Positions 16,946 to 26,258 of a DNA stretch of 64,000 nucleotides are shown in pieces. The first letter of the stretch is position 1; each line of letters starts with the position of its first letter. This DNA is from Methylotuvimicrobium buryatense 5G (GTDB lineage: Bacteria > Pseudomonadota > Gammaproteobacteria > Methylococcales > Methylomonadaceae), in assembly GCF_000341735.1 (NCBI RefSeq), contig NZ_KB455575.1, forward strand, positions 190,582-254,581, in the 5' to 3' direction. Under the pieces are notes generated by a model. The model saw only the letters and a list, made by a program, of their open reading frames with translations, was not told the origin of the DNA and ran no database searches. Made by a program: the position numbers and the translations under genes.

Positions 16946-19510
16946 ATGCAAGTCTTGCTTTATAACGAACTGAATCCGAAAACGATACCCGGCTTTACCA
17001 AGTTGAAAAACTATCTCGAAGCCGGCGATTTCAAGTCTGCCGACGTCAAAAAGGTCGGCGATAATTTGTTTCGCGCTCGTCTCAATCGTAGCGATCGGCT
17101 GCTGTTTTCGATTTATCGCCATCAAGGCCAAGCCTACGCGTTGATGTTGGAATTGATCAAGGGCCATGCCTATGAAGATTCGCGGTTTTTACGTCATGGA
17201 GCAACGGTCGACGAAGATAAAATTCCGGTGCTGAACGCCCCTGACGAAAACGTCGGGCAAGACTTGGTGTATCTGAATACGGGGCATCAGTGCTTTAATC
17301 TGCTCGATAAAATTATTTCCTTCGACGATAGCCAGCAATCGATTTATGCGCTGAATCCGCCGTTGATCGTGATCGGCTCGGCCGGTAGCGGCAAAACCGC
17401 ATTGACGCTGGAAAAGATGAAGCAGGCGGTCGGCGATGTCCTTTATGTTACGCAATCGGCCTATTTGGTCAAAAATTCCCGCGATCTTTATTACTCGCAT
17501 CATTACCGGAATGATGATCAACAGGTCGATTTTCTGTCGTTTCAGGAATTTCTCGAAAGCATCAAGGTGCCGGAAGGTAAGCCGGTTACGTTTCAACATT
17601 TCCAACAATGGTTCGGCCGTCATCGGCAAGGCGGCCAATTCAAAGATGCACACAAGCTGTTCGAGGAATTTCGCGGCGTCATCACGGGGCCTGCCACCGA
17701 TAAAAGCTGGCTCAGCCGCGAGGATTATCTGGCGTTGGGGGTCAAGGAATCGATTTTTCTGGCCGAGGAGCGCGAAGCGGTTTACGGCATCTTCGAGAAA
17801 TATCTGGAATTTTTACGCGAAAATCGGCTTTACGACAGCAATGTCGTCAGTCACGATTATCTGAAGATCAGCGAGCCGCGTTACGATTTTGTCGTCGTCG
17901 ACGAAGTTCAGGACCTGACCAATATTCAGCTTTACCTGATCATGAAGTCGTTGCGGCAGACGCAGGATTTTATCTTGTGCGGCGATTCCAATCAGATCGT
18001 ACATCCGAATTTCTTTTCCTGGTCCAAGGTTAAGACGCTGTTTTACAAACAAGAAGACTTGCAGGGTTCCGAAGACCTGATCCGGATTCTCAATACCAAC
18101 TACCGCAATTCGCCGCAGGTTACCGACATCGCGAACCGGATTTTGAAGATCAAAAACCGCCGCTTCGGGTCGATCGACAAGGAAAGCCATTACTTGGTCG
18201 AAAGCAACGGACATACCCAGGGCGAAGTGCTGTTTTTACAAGATAACGACAAAATCAAACAGGAATTGGATAAAAAAACCAAGGCTTCGACGCTGTTCGC
18301 CGTGATCGTGATGACCGCCGAACAAAAACCGATGGCCCGCGAACACTTCAGCACGCCGCTGGTGTTCACGATTCAAGAAGCCAAAGGATTGGAATATGAA
18401 AATATCATTCTGTACAACTTTCTAAGCCTGGAAGAGGCGCGCTACCGCGAAATCAGCAAAGGCGTCAGTCAGGCCGATTTGGAATTAGATCTCAAATATG
18501 CGCGCGGTAAGGACAAAACCGACAAGTCGCTGGAAGTCTACAAATTCTATATCAACGCCTTGTATGTCGCGCTGACCCGGGCGATCAAGAATCTGTATTG
18601 GATAGAAAGTAACCCGAAACAGCCTTTGCTCGACTTGGTGGGGCTGCGCGATGCCAGGGATTCGTTGGAGTTAGCAAACCAAAATTCGAGTCTCGACGAT
18701 TGGCGGCAAGAAGCGCATAAACTCGAATTGCAAGGCAAACAGGAGCAGGCGGATCGTATACGTAGCGAGATTCTGAAGCAAAAAACACCGAATTGGCAGG
18801 TCATTGCCGGTGAAAATCTGGAAAATCTGAAGCAACAAGCGCTCGTCGACAATAATAAGAAAGCCAAAATGGCACTTTTCGAATACGCCTTGGTTTATGA
18901 AGATCGTAACCTGATTAACCAATTGATCAAAAGCGATTTCAAGCCCGCGCAAAATCCCGTAAAGGGCCTGCAGATGCTGCAACAAAATCATTATATTGCC
19001 TACACCTTCAAGAAACCCGATGCGGTGTTGAAGCAGGTCGATTTGTACGGCCCCGATTTTCGCAATGTATTCAGCCAAACCCCGTTGATGGTTTCCGCAT
19101 GGACGGGAAATGTCGAAGTGGTCAAGGCGCTGTGCGAATTGGGAGCCGATACCGAAAAAGTCGATGGTAACGGCCTGAATGCCTTTCAAATCGCTCTTGG
19201 TCAGAGCGAGCGCGACGAAGCCTATGCCAAAAAGAAATTGGCCGAGATTTACGAACAATTGGAGCCTTCCAGTATGAGCATTCAGGTTGACGGGCGCCTG
19301 ATAAAGCTGGATCAGCACTTGATGGAATTTTTTCTGCTGAATTTAATGATCGCGCTGTTTTACCGGGTCATGCCTAAAAAAATGCATTATCGACTCGAGG
19401 GCTTCGCGACCCAGGATATACTTGATGCGATACAACACATCCCGAATATTATCTTGCCCGAAAGGCGAAAAAAAACGCGCTTATCTGAGCAGTATTTTGT
19501 CGAAGAATGA
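16946..19510 (+). CDS. RelE-like / UvrD-type helicase / ankyrin protein (frameshifted near the 3' end)
   Basis: The ~90-aa N-terminal region resembles RelE/Txe-type toxins (NLFRARLNRSDRLLFSIYR ... ELIKGHAYEDSRFL). A complete SF1A helicase core follows: motif I 'GSAGSGKTALTLEK', II 'DFVVVDEVQDLT', III 'LCGDSNQIVHPNFF', IV 'NTNYRNSPQVTDIA', V 'QEAKGLEYENII', VI 'LYVALTRAIKNLYW'. A short ankyrin segment comes next ('TPLMVSAWTGNVEVVKALCELGAD'). The ORF stops at 19510 after an A8 tract at 19468-19475. Dropping one A restores a reading frame with a plausible continuation to 19772. The start is uncertain: ATG 16946 begins MQVLLYNELNPKTIP, and the frame is open to 16802. A DNA/RNA metabolism or defence role is inference. 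Confidence 0.8.
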   Translation: MQVLLYNELNPKTIPGFTKLKNYLEAGDFKSADVKKVGDNLFRARLNRSDRLLFSIYRHQGQAYALMLELIKGHAYEDSRFLRHGATVDEDKIPVLNAPDENVGQDLVYLNTGHQCFNLLDKIISFDDSQQSIYALNPPLIVIGSAGSGKTALTLEKMKQAVGDVLYVTQSAYLVKNSRDLYYSHHYRNDDQQVDFLSFQEFLESIKVPEGKPVTFQHFQQWFGRHRQGGQFKDAHKLFEEFRGVITGPATDKSWLSREDYLALGVKESIFLAEEREAVYGIFEKYLEFLRENRLYDSNVVSHDYLKISEPRYDFVVVDEVQDLTNIQLYLIMKSLRQTQDFILCGDSNQIVHPNFFSWSKVKTLFYKQEDLQGSEDLIRILNTNYRNSPQVTDIANRILKIKNRRFGSIDKESHYLVESNGHTQGEVLFLQDNDKIKQELDKKTKASTLFAVIVMTAEQKPMAREHFSTPLVFTIQEAKGLEYENIILYNFLSLEEARYREISKGVSQADLELDLKYARGKDKTDKSLEVYKFYINALYVALTRAIKNLYWIESNPKQPLLDLVGLRDARDSLELANQNSSLDDWRQEAHKLELQGKQEQADRIRSEILKQKTPNWQVIAGENLENLKQQALVDNNKKAKMALFEYALVYEDRNLINQLIKSDFKPAQNPVKGLQMLQQNHYIAYTFKKPDAVLKQVDLYGPDFRNVFSQTPLMVSAWTGNVEVVKALCELGADTEKVDGNGLNAFQIALGQSERDEAYAKKKLAEIYEQLEPSSMSIQVDGRLIKLDQHLMEFFLLNLMIALFYRVMPKKMHYRLEGFATQDILDAIQHIPNIILPERRKKTRLSEQYFVEE

Positions 19511-19772
19511 AATCAACCGGGATGACAAATACAATCGAAAACTGTTTTACCGGGTCAGGACCGGCTACTATATTTTCAATCCGAATCTGGCGCTGAAGGT
19601 CGAAGGCGAGTGGGTCAATGTTTATGATCTCTTGTTATTGGATCGGCTCGCTCCGGATTATGAACACCAACATAGCGGTTGGGGAATCAAACTGGACGAG
19701 ATCAGAGCAAAGAATATGGAAAATTGTAAAAACCAGTTGAGGGCGTTGTTGGTGAATATGATGGGCGGTTAA
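19422..19772 (+). pseudogene. Displaced C-terminal part of the ankyrin-UvrD helicase
   Basis: In the next frame, directly after the A8 tract, the text reads KKRAYLSSILSKNEINRD and continues through 'LFYRVRTGYYIFNPNLALKV' to 'NQLRALLVNMMGG'. It lacks its own ribosome site and overlaps the helicase 3' end in another frame, so it is best read as the true C-terminus of that protein (about 99 residues after the tract). It could reflect a real frameshift, phase variation, ribosomal slippage at A8 or a sequencing error. Confidence 0.75.
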
Positions 19773-19881
19773 TAACATAGTTTGAATACTTGGAGCGCAC
19801 TTGCTTGAATGCCGCTTCTTGAACATGTGCCCTGTATATTAACCTCTAAAGCTAAACCGATCTTTTCTGAATCCAATGTAA

Positions 19882-22800
19882 TTACCGTGTTCCCAAACTC
19901 AGCGTCGCCGTGATGCCAGGCTCCTTCCTGACGGGGTTCAGTTCGGTCGCGAGTAGGAAGATCCGGTTTCCTGGGATACCGCCTTCGGCGATCAGGTAAT
20001 TTTGTATTGCTCCGGCTCTGCGTACCGCCAAGTCGTTTAGTCGCTGTTGATCGGGTTCCAAGGTCGCCTCGAGTGTTTGCCGAGCGATTTCGTAAAAGTC
20101 GCCTTGTTCGGGGTTTTTTAATCTCGGTCTGCCGAAGAACGAATAGTCGGCCAGCATCGGAAATTTTTCGATGAAGAGTTGCGCAAGCAAACGCTGCTCC
20201 TCGTCTTCAGAGAGTGTGACATATTCCGCGCGGATTCTTCTACCTTCCGCTCTGAGTTCTTTCGCTCTCATCGATTTCAGTTGATCGTTCAGTGCTTCCG
20301 AGCGTAGTGCCGGCCAGTCCAGAGCCTCGAAGGCGGCGCCTCTGATTTCTAATCTGAGAGCCAGTCTGTCTTTCAGTGCCTTGGCCAGTGCGTCGAGCTT
20401 GGTTTGTTCGGCCTCCGCGATCCTGGTGCTACCCGGTTCGAAAGTGATTGTGCTTAAATCCTGTTCCGCGTCAAACATCGATGCGATGGCTCTGAACGGC
20501 GATGTGGCTATGTTTCTTATTAGGTTGCCGAGCGCTCTCATCACCAACGAGCCGACGCTGAATTCCGGATCGTCGAGACTTCCAGTGATGGGTAAGTCGA
20601 TACTGATTTGTCCTTTGGAGTCTTTCAGCAATGCGATCGCTAAATTCAACGGTAGCGATACCGCATCGGGGTTTTCGACTCTCTCGCCGAGCGTGAATTG
20701 ATCTATGAAAAGATTATTCTGTGCGTTGAGTTTGCCTTGGTCGATCGTGTATTTGAGATCCAGTGACATTTGGCCTCTTTCGATTTTATAACCGGCAAAT
20801 TGAGCCATGTAGGGAGTGACCAGCGGCAACGGCATGTCCTTGAAGTTTAATTCGATCGCTGAATCACCGCTATCCATTTGATAATTGCCGGCAATGCTGA
20901 CATCGGCCAAATTATAAACCTTGCCTTGCAGCGACAACTCGGCGGTAGCGCCGGGTTTGGATGAAATGCCGGACAAGACGCCGTCAAGATTATTCATTTG
21001 CGTGACGAAAGGTAGTATCAAAGAATAATCGGCGAAGTCGGACAAGCCTCTTCTGACCTCGATTCGGCCGACATGATAATGGATGGGTTTAGCGGGTTCG
21101 GCTTCGGTCTGTTCGGTTTCCGGAGTTTCGGTCGCTACGATAATATCGTTGAAGTTGGTCGTTCCGTCTTTTTTGATCAATACGCGAATGTAAGGCCGGT
21201 CGAAGCGGATGTCTTCAAAAATGAACTGATTAGCCGCTAGGTCAATCGAAATACTGCCGAGGTCAAGCTTGCGCCATTTGACGAAGTCCCTGCGTTGAGC
21301 TTGATCGCGAGTTAACAGCCTGTCTATATGAGCATCGCCTCGAAATTTCAAGTCCAGCTCGTCCTGTTCGTCGATGGCTAATAAAGCCTGACCCTGAGCG
21401 GAAAAATCGCCTTCTATGAGGTCCAAACGAACATGATTTTCCAAGTAGGGTTGGAAAGTTTTTAGCGCGATCGTGTCGACTTTAAGATCGAGATCGGCCG
21501 AGAGCGGGGCAGGGGCTAGTTGACCTTCGATGTCGATCGAGCCGGTTTCGTTGACCTTCGTGTGCAAACGCAGCGGTAATTTTTGATCGGTTTGATCCGT
21601 TAAGTGCTCGATGCCGATGGACAGACCGGACAAGGTGAGCGGAACAGGCGTTTTTTGAGTTTTGTCGGTAAACGCTATTCGATAGCCGTCGATAGTGAGC
21701 AAGTCGAGCGCGAATTGCCAGGGTTTGCTATCGGGTGTCGGTATCGGATCGGTTTGTTTGGTGTTCTCGTTACCGAATAGAGCTAGATAGTTAAATTGAC
21801 CGTCCGGGTTGAGCCAGGCTTTCAGCTTCGCGTCTTTCGATGTCAACGACGCGATATGAATGCGCTGTTTAGCGGTATCGGCCTTGATACCGCTAGCTGT
21901 TATTGCCGGAATGTTGATGAGTTCGATATCTTGCCCGTCCGCCCCGAATTTGAGTTCGCTAAGATCTATTTTGCCTTTTTCGATTTGGACGGCCATGTCA
22001 GGAGCTATCGTTACATCGGCTGTAACCGTTAAAAGGCTCAACTCGGTTTCGAGTCTTTCGGTATGCGGCTTGAAGGCCATTTTCAGTTTGTTAAGATCGA
22101 ATCGGCTTTGATCTATGTTCAGTTTGAGACCTTTTTCGGTGCTTTCGGCTGTATAGACAGCATCGAAAGTCATGTTGCGCGCCGATAATTCCGGGATGTT
22201 GGCAGACGGTTTGGACGGTTTCAGGTTAAACGTATCGATGAGCAGTTTGGCGCTATCGGTGCTGGCTTTTAGATCATCGCCGGACATTGTTAAGGCGTAG
22301 TTGGTTCCTAACTTGATGGATTTAACTGCAATTTCGGCCCTTTGGCCGGGGTTTGCGGCGATATTGAGGTTCAGATCATCGGCTTTGAGTTGATTGGGCG
22401 TTGCTGTTTTGATGGTCAAATCGTCACCGGTCTTTGTCAATGCAAAGTTGGCGCCTAAATTGATCGATTTGACGGCAATATCAGTCTTTTGGCTTGGGCG
22501 TGTGGTCATATTAAGAGTCAGATCATCGACGCGGAGTTGGTTGTCTGTTTCGGTTTTGACCATCAGTTCGCCGTTTGAGACCGTCATTAAGTAACCGGCT
22601 TCGAGCTTGATCGACTTGGTTGCAATGCCGGACGTTTGATCGGGCGCTGTCGCGATGTTGAATTTGAGATTGTCGACGTCAAGCACGATGGCTTTGATTT
22701 CGGCGGTTAAGCCGTCTTCAGCGGCAGTGAACGCATAGTCGGCAGAAAGATTCAGATCGCCATCATCGACTTTGATATCGCCGGCCTCATGTAAAAAAAG

Positions 22801-23529
22801 CTGTCCGATTCGCGACAAACCAACTTTTTCTACTTTAATCGAGCCTTGCGATTGCAGCGGCTTGAGTGAGATAGAGCCTTGCCAATCGAGCGTACTTTTC
22901 GAGTCAGAAACAAACGAAAATTGCAAAGGGGCAGGCGTGGGATCGACCGAATTCAATCCGGCGAGCGTCAGATAGATTGAGCCCAGAGTTTCTTTTTGCG
23001 GTTCGGCAAGTTGTAGATCCTCCCAAAGGACAGAGCCATCCAGAATGGCTAGGCCGCTTAGCCGGAATGCCGATATTTCGGCATCTTTTTCGATAGGTTG
23101 TTCTTCCGGGGCGGCTTCGATTAAATCGGCGAAATTGAAAACGCCTTCAGCGTCCTTGGCGATTCTGACGAACGGTTCGATCAAGGTGATTTTTTCGATG
23201 ATAGGCTTAAAATGAGCGATCGAGTTAAACCCGGCGATATCGATATAAAGGTCTTTGAAGGCCGCGAACGATTGTCCATCGGTTTCTTTTAATTCGAAGC
23301 CCTGTATAGCCATTTCCAATGTGAATGGGTTGATCGCAAGTTTCTCTACGGCGGCTGTGCGCCCGGTTTCCTGGTTGATGATTTTAGGGAGTTGATTTTT
23401 CAGAACGGCCGGCAAGATCCAAAAGCCGGCGAGTGCATAAAATGCAAACAAGATCGAGAGGATTGCGGCGGGTTTGATCAGGTGTCGTAATCCATTTTGT
23501 ATCCGTTCGGATAAATCAGCGGTATTCAT
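19882..23529 (-). CDS. Very large AsmA-like / DUF748 protein
   Basis: 1215 aa. An N-terminal membrane anchor (about residues 18-42, 'AAILSILFAFYALAGFWILP') is followed by an extended periplasmic beta-rich domain, with the DUF748 signatures 'EKLAINPFTLEMAIQGFELKE' and, later, 'FIFEDIRFDRPYIRVLIKKDG'. The C-terminus has an OmpA/porin-like tail ('RLALRLEIRGAAFEALDWPALR', 'LEPDQQRLNDLAVRRAGAIQ'). Residues around 250-470 hold about four tandem ~55-aa repeats (AVKSINLGANFALTKTGDDL type). AsmA-like proteins are linked to phospholipid transport across the envelope; that role is inferred here. Monocistronic, followed upstream by a heptamer array. Confidence 0.8.
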   Translation of the reverse strand: MNTADLSERIQNGLRHLIKPAAILSILFAFYALAGFWILPAVLKNQLPKIINQETGRTAAVEKLAINPFTLEMAIQGFELKETDGQSFAAFKDLYIDIAGFNSIAHFKPIIEKITLIEPFVRIAKDAEGVFNFADLIEAAPEEQPIEKDAEISAFRLSGLAILDGSVLWEDLQLAEPQKETLGSIYLTLAGLNSVDPTPAPLQFSFVSDSKSTLDWQGSISLKPLQSQGSIKVEKVGLSRIGQLFLHEAGDIKVDDGDLNLSADYAFTAAEDGLTAEIKAIVLDVDNLKFNIATAPDQTSGIATKSIKLEAGYLMTVSNGELMVKTETDNQLRVDDLTLNMTTRPSQKTDIAVKSINLGANFALTKTGDDLTIKTATPNQLKADDLNLNIAANPGQRAEIAVKSIKLGTNYALTMSGDDLKASTDSAKLLIDTFNLKPSKPSANIPELSARNMTFDAVYTAESTEKGLKLNIDQSRFDLNKLKMAFKPHTERLETELSLLTVTADVTIAPDMAVQIEKGKIDLSELKFGADGQDIELINIPAITASGIKADTAKQRIHIASLTSKDAKLKAWLNPDGQFNYLALFGNENTKQTDPIPTPDSKPWQFALDLLTIDGYRIAFTDKTQKTPVPLTLSGLSIGIEHLTDQTDQKLPLRLHTKVNETGSIDIEGQLAPAPLSADLDLKVDTIALKTFQPYLENHVRLDLIEGDFSAQGQALLAIDEQDELDLKFRGDAHIDRLLTRDQAQRRDFVKWRKLDLGSISIDLAANQFIFEDIRFDRPYIRVLIKKDGTTNFNDIIVATETPETEQTEAEPAKPIHYHVGRIEVRRGLSDFADYSLILPFVTQMNNLDGVLSGISSKPGATAELSLQGKVYNLADVSIAGNYQMDSGDSAIELNFKDMPLPLVTPYMAQFAGYKIERGQMSLDLKYTIDQGKLNAQNNLFIDQFTLGERVENPDAVSLPLNLAIALLKDSKGQISIDLPITGSLDDPEFSVGSLVMRALGNLIRNIATSPFRAIASMFDAEQDLSTITFEPGSTRIAEAEQTKLDALAKALKDRLALRLEIRGAAFEALDWPALRSEALNDQLKSMRAKELRAEGRRIRAEYVTLSEDEEQRLLAQLFIEKFPMLADYSFFGRPRLKNPEQGDFYEIARQTLEATLEPDQQRLNDLAVRRAGAIQNYLIAEGGIPGNRIFLLATELNPVRKEPGITATLSLGTR

Positions 23530-23603
23530 TCGGCCTCCGCGTCGCCATGAAAAATTTAGTGGTTGTCGTTATTTTATACCCCAAATGAGGATTGAGGGGG
23601 ATT

Positions 23604-23764
23604 AAAGGTTAAAGGTGAAAGGTGAAAGGTGAAAGGTGAAAGGTGAAAGGTGAAAGGTGAAAGGTGAAAGGTGAATGGTGAATGGTGAATGGTGAATGGT
23701 GAATGGTGAATGGTGAATGGTGAATGGTGAATGGTGAATGGTGAATGGTGAATGGTGAATGGTG
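23604..23764. repeat. Heptanucleotide tandem array, 23 units
   Basis: Ten AAAGGTG-type units (the first AAAGGTT, 23604-23673) switch abruptly to thirteen AATGGTG units (23674-23764). The array fills most of the gap between the DUF748 gene and motA. The remainder (23765-23981) has no ORF or clear signal. Confidence 0.95.
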
Positions 23765-23981
23765 AATAGGCGGCTCGAGAGGGGCGTTTAGTGTTCCGAT
23801 GTTTCCCTAGTTGCTATGCAATTAAAGTACGCAGCCCGTATGCAGCATAGCGGAATACGGGAATGGTGTGGCTCCGAATTTCCTGGATTGTGCTAAGCTC
23901 TATCCGGGCTGCGTTGCTTAGATTAGCCGGAAAAGGCTCGATCTTTAAAACAGAAAGTTGTTATCGACGCTAGCCTTGAAC

Positions 23982-24743
23982 TTATCGATGGGTTCTGAGG
24001 GCAGGGTGCAGGAAAGACTCGAGTTTTTGCCGGACGATGCGGGGGTTCTCGCTTTCCTGTACCGCTAAGATTCCTTCAATAATCATTTCACGGATAAACA
24101 TTTCTTCTTTATCTTTTTGTTTGAGTTTATTGCCCATTGGGCTGAATACTAGATTGCCTAATAAAGAACCGTAGAGCGTCGTTAAAAAAGCTACCGCGAT
24201 CGAAGGGCCTAATTGCGAAGGATCGGATAAATTGCCCATAACGCCGATTAGACCGACGACGGTTCCTATCATGCCCATGGCCGGGGCCACGCCGGCCATT
24301 GTCGACATCATTGCAATACCTGTTTGATGGCGCTGCGAAGTCATTTCATTATCGTTTTCCATGACGCGCCGGACTTCATCCGGTGCGATGCCGTCGACAA
24401 CCAACATCAACGCATTCCGGATAAACGGGTCCTTGATCTTTAGCATATCCTCTTCCAATGCCAGCAAGCCCCCTCGGCGAGCTCGGTCGGCTAATTTAAC
24501 GAATAAATTAATTTGCGCATGCGGATTGGGCTTTTCCATTCTGAAGCTTTGCCAAATATATTTGGGTAACATAGCGAAGGTTTTTAGCGGGTAAGCCATC
24601 ATTGTCGCACCCAGCGTACCGCCGGCGACTAAAATGATCGACGGTCCGTTGATTAAGGAAAAAGGGTTTCCGTGGTCCAGCAATACAGCGACGGCAATCG
24701 CGCATAAGGCGACAAATGGGCCGAAGATGGTTGCAAAATCCAT
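23982..24743 (-). CDS. motA: MotA/PomA-type flagellar stator or proton-channel subunit
   Basis: 253 aa from ATG 24743 (MDFATIFGPFVAL). There are four membrane helices, two near the N-terminus and two at about residues 150-205 ('MMSTMAGVAPAMGMIGTVVGLIGVM', containing the conserved proline-rich channel helix). A large cytoplasmic loop and the C-terminal 'VQESENPRIVRQKLESFL' are typical of the PomA/MotA (MotA-like, sodium or proton) class. The partner MotB/PomB would normally be next; it is not seen within the 200 bp downstream or in the flanking genes. A weak ribosome site leaves the start open; a longer frame reaches 24821. Confidence 0.85.
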   Translation of the reverse strand: MDFATIFGPFVALCAIAVAVLLDHGNPFSLINGPSIILVAGGTLGATMMAYPLKTFAMLPKYIWQSFRMEKPNPHAQINLFVKLADRARRGGLLALEEDMLKIKDPFIRNALMLVVDGIAPDEVRRVMENDNEMTSQRHQTGIAMMSTMAGVAPAMGMIGTVVGLIGVMGNLSDPSQLGPSIAVAFLTTLYGSLLGNLVFSPMGNKLKQKDKEEMFIREMIIEGILAVQESENPRIVRQKLESFLHPALRTHR

Positions 24744-24902
24744 GTAGACAGGTTGTTTCACAGGGTCTCTATTTATTAGTTTTATGGCTAAGATTGCATG
24801 GCATGATGCAAATATCTGCAAACTTCATGGTTCCAGAAAATTATTTGTCACAAAATCCTTCGTAAAAAGCAGATGTGCCCGTTCAGAGTTCAAATGCGCG
24901 TT

Positions 24903-25065
24903 TATACCCTTTGCTAGTCAAATTTCGGCGTCGGGGGTGCCCGTCAAAGGACGCCGTGAATACGTCCATGTAGGCTCTATGACAGCATCCATGCTGCCAA
25001 AGCCTTTGCCGAACACCCCGACGCCTCCATACGCTAATGCCGAAATTTGAAGTGCGATAGGTATA
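24903..25065 (+). repeat. TATACC-ended dispersed element, copy 3
   Basis: 163 bp. Ends TATACCCTTTGCTAGTCAAA (left) and its imperfect inverse ...GCGATAGGTATA (right) give ~26-bp terminal inverted repeats. Core GGACGCCGTGAATACGTCC and a central CAGCATCCATGCTG hairpin. The remaining 750 bp between motA and the SPFH gene holds this unit and the hairpin repeat at 25.3-25.4 kb. Confidence 0.88.
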
Positions 25066-25288
25066 CATGCAGGATGGTATTCATGGTTTTGAACGTTTCG
25101 AGGAAATAATGCGATTCTGAATGTCGGACATTCGATACCTGTAAAAATAGCACAGAGTTCGTTTTGATAATTGGATTTCGGACAAAGATTGAAAATGCTT
25201 AACACGGAAAAGACAGGATCAAAGAGTAAACCGCTTACGTAACATAGCAAAATGTTACTTTATAAACTATAAACCTAAAAAGAGCAGT

Positions 25289-25424
25289 TGGCATGTGTTG
25301 TAGGCCGTTCGTGATGAGCGAAGTCGAAGTATGAGCGGATTCCAAGCGCCACCCTTTGGCTGAGCATTCTAAATCCCGTTTGCCCTGAGCCTTGTCGAAG
25401 GGTGGGCGGGATTTAAAATGCTCA
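25289..25424. repeat. REP-like hairpin unit
   Basis: It contains GAGCATTCTAAATCCCG (25362-25378) paired with CGGGATTTAAAATGCTC (25408-25424). The flanking 'GTTGTAGGCCGTTCGTGATG' text is similar to the hairpin unit at 13.38-13.42 kb. No coding capacity. Confidence 0.65.
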
Positions 25425-25493
25425 ACATATTTTAGGATGAGTGGAAGTGCTCGCTGTCGTCGATTGATTTGGTTCAGCATCCTTCGCATCGGA

Positions 25494-26258
25494 TTACGAA
25501 CTTGCATCGGTGGCTTGGCCTTTAATGATATTACTGACGATGTCGATCGGCAGCGGAAATACGATCGTCGACGATTTTTCTCCGGCGATTTCGGTCAACG
25601 TCTGCAGATAGCGAAGTTGTATGGCTTGTGGCTGTTGCGCGAGTATCGTAGCGGCCTGCAATAATTTTTCCGAGGCTTGCATTTCGCCTTCCGCATGAAT
25701 GATTTTCGCGCGGCGGGTGCGTTCCGCTTCTGCTTGTTTGGCGATAGCTCTTACCATGCTTTCGTCGAGATCGACATGCTTGATTTCGACATTCGCGACC
25801 TTGATGCCCCAGGCGTCGGTTTGCTGGTCGAGAATGGTTTGGATATCGATATTCAATTTGTCGCGCTCGGCCAGCATTTCGTCCAGTTCATGTTGGCCCA
25901 ATACCGAGCGAAGCGTCGTTTGCGCCAATTGGCTGGTAGCTTCGTAAAAATTTTCGACCTGAATGATCGCCTTGTCGGGATCGATAACTCGGAAATAGAC
26001 CACGGCATTGACCTTGACCGAGACATTGTCGCGCGAAATGACATCTTGCGACGGCACGTCCATGACGATGGTACGCAGGTCGACCCTGACCATTTGTTGA
26101 ATGAGCGGAATCACGATAATAAAGCCGGGGCCTTTGACTTTGTAAAAACGGCCAAGCGTGAAAATAACGCCGCGTTCGTATTCACGTAAAATTCTAAATG
26201 CGCTGATCAACAACAATAATACGAAGCTGCCGAAAATTAAACCGAAATATTCAAACAT
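25494..26258 (-). CDS. SPFH/stomatin-like membrane protein (slipin)
   Basis: 254 aa. One N-terminal membrane helix (about 4-22) is followed by an SPFH domain beginning '[15 protein letters not shown]' and '[23 protein letters not shown]'. A helical coiled region '[31 protein letters not shown]' is described here in parts only. Bacterial slipins form membrane microdomain scaffolds and nearly always pair with an NfeD protease. The nfeD-like gene upstream overlaps this start by 8 bp, so the two are translated together. The substrate is unknown. Confidence 0.92.
   Translation of the reverse strand: MFEYFGLIFGSFVLLLLISAFRILREYERGVIFTLGRFYKVKGPGFIIVIPLIQQMVRVDLRTIVMDVPSQDVISRDNVSVKVNAVVYFRVIDPDKAIIQVENFYEATSQLAQTTLRSVLGQHELDEMLAERDKLNIDIQTILDQQTDAWGIKVANVEIKHVDLDESMVRAIAKQAEAERTRRAKIIHAEGEMQASEKLLQAATILAQQPQAIQLRYLQTLTEIAGEKSSTIVFPLPIDIVSNIIKGQATDASS

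Noticed and set aside
18671-19318. Minus-strand 215-aa ORF inside the helicase
   Set aside because: Composition is that of an antisense shadow; the helicase motifs on the plus strand are clear.
25677-26189. Plus-strand ORF opposite the SPFH gene
   Set aside because: A shadow of a strongly conserved coding region; no initiation signals.
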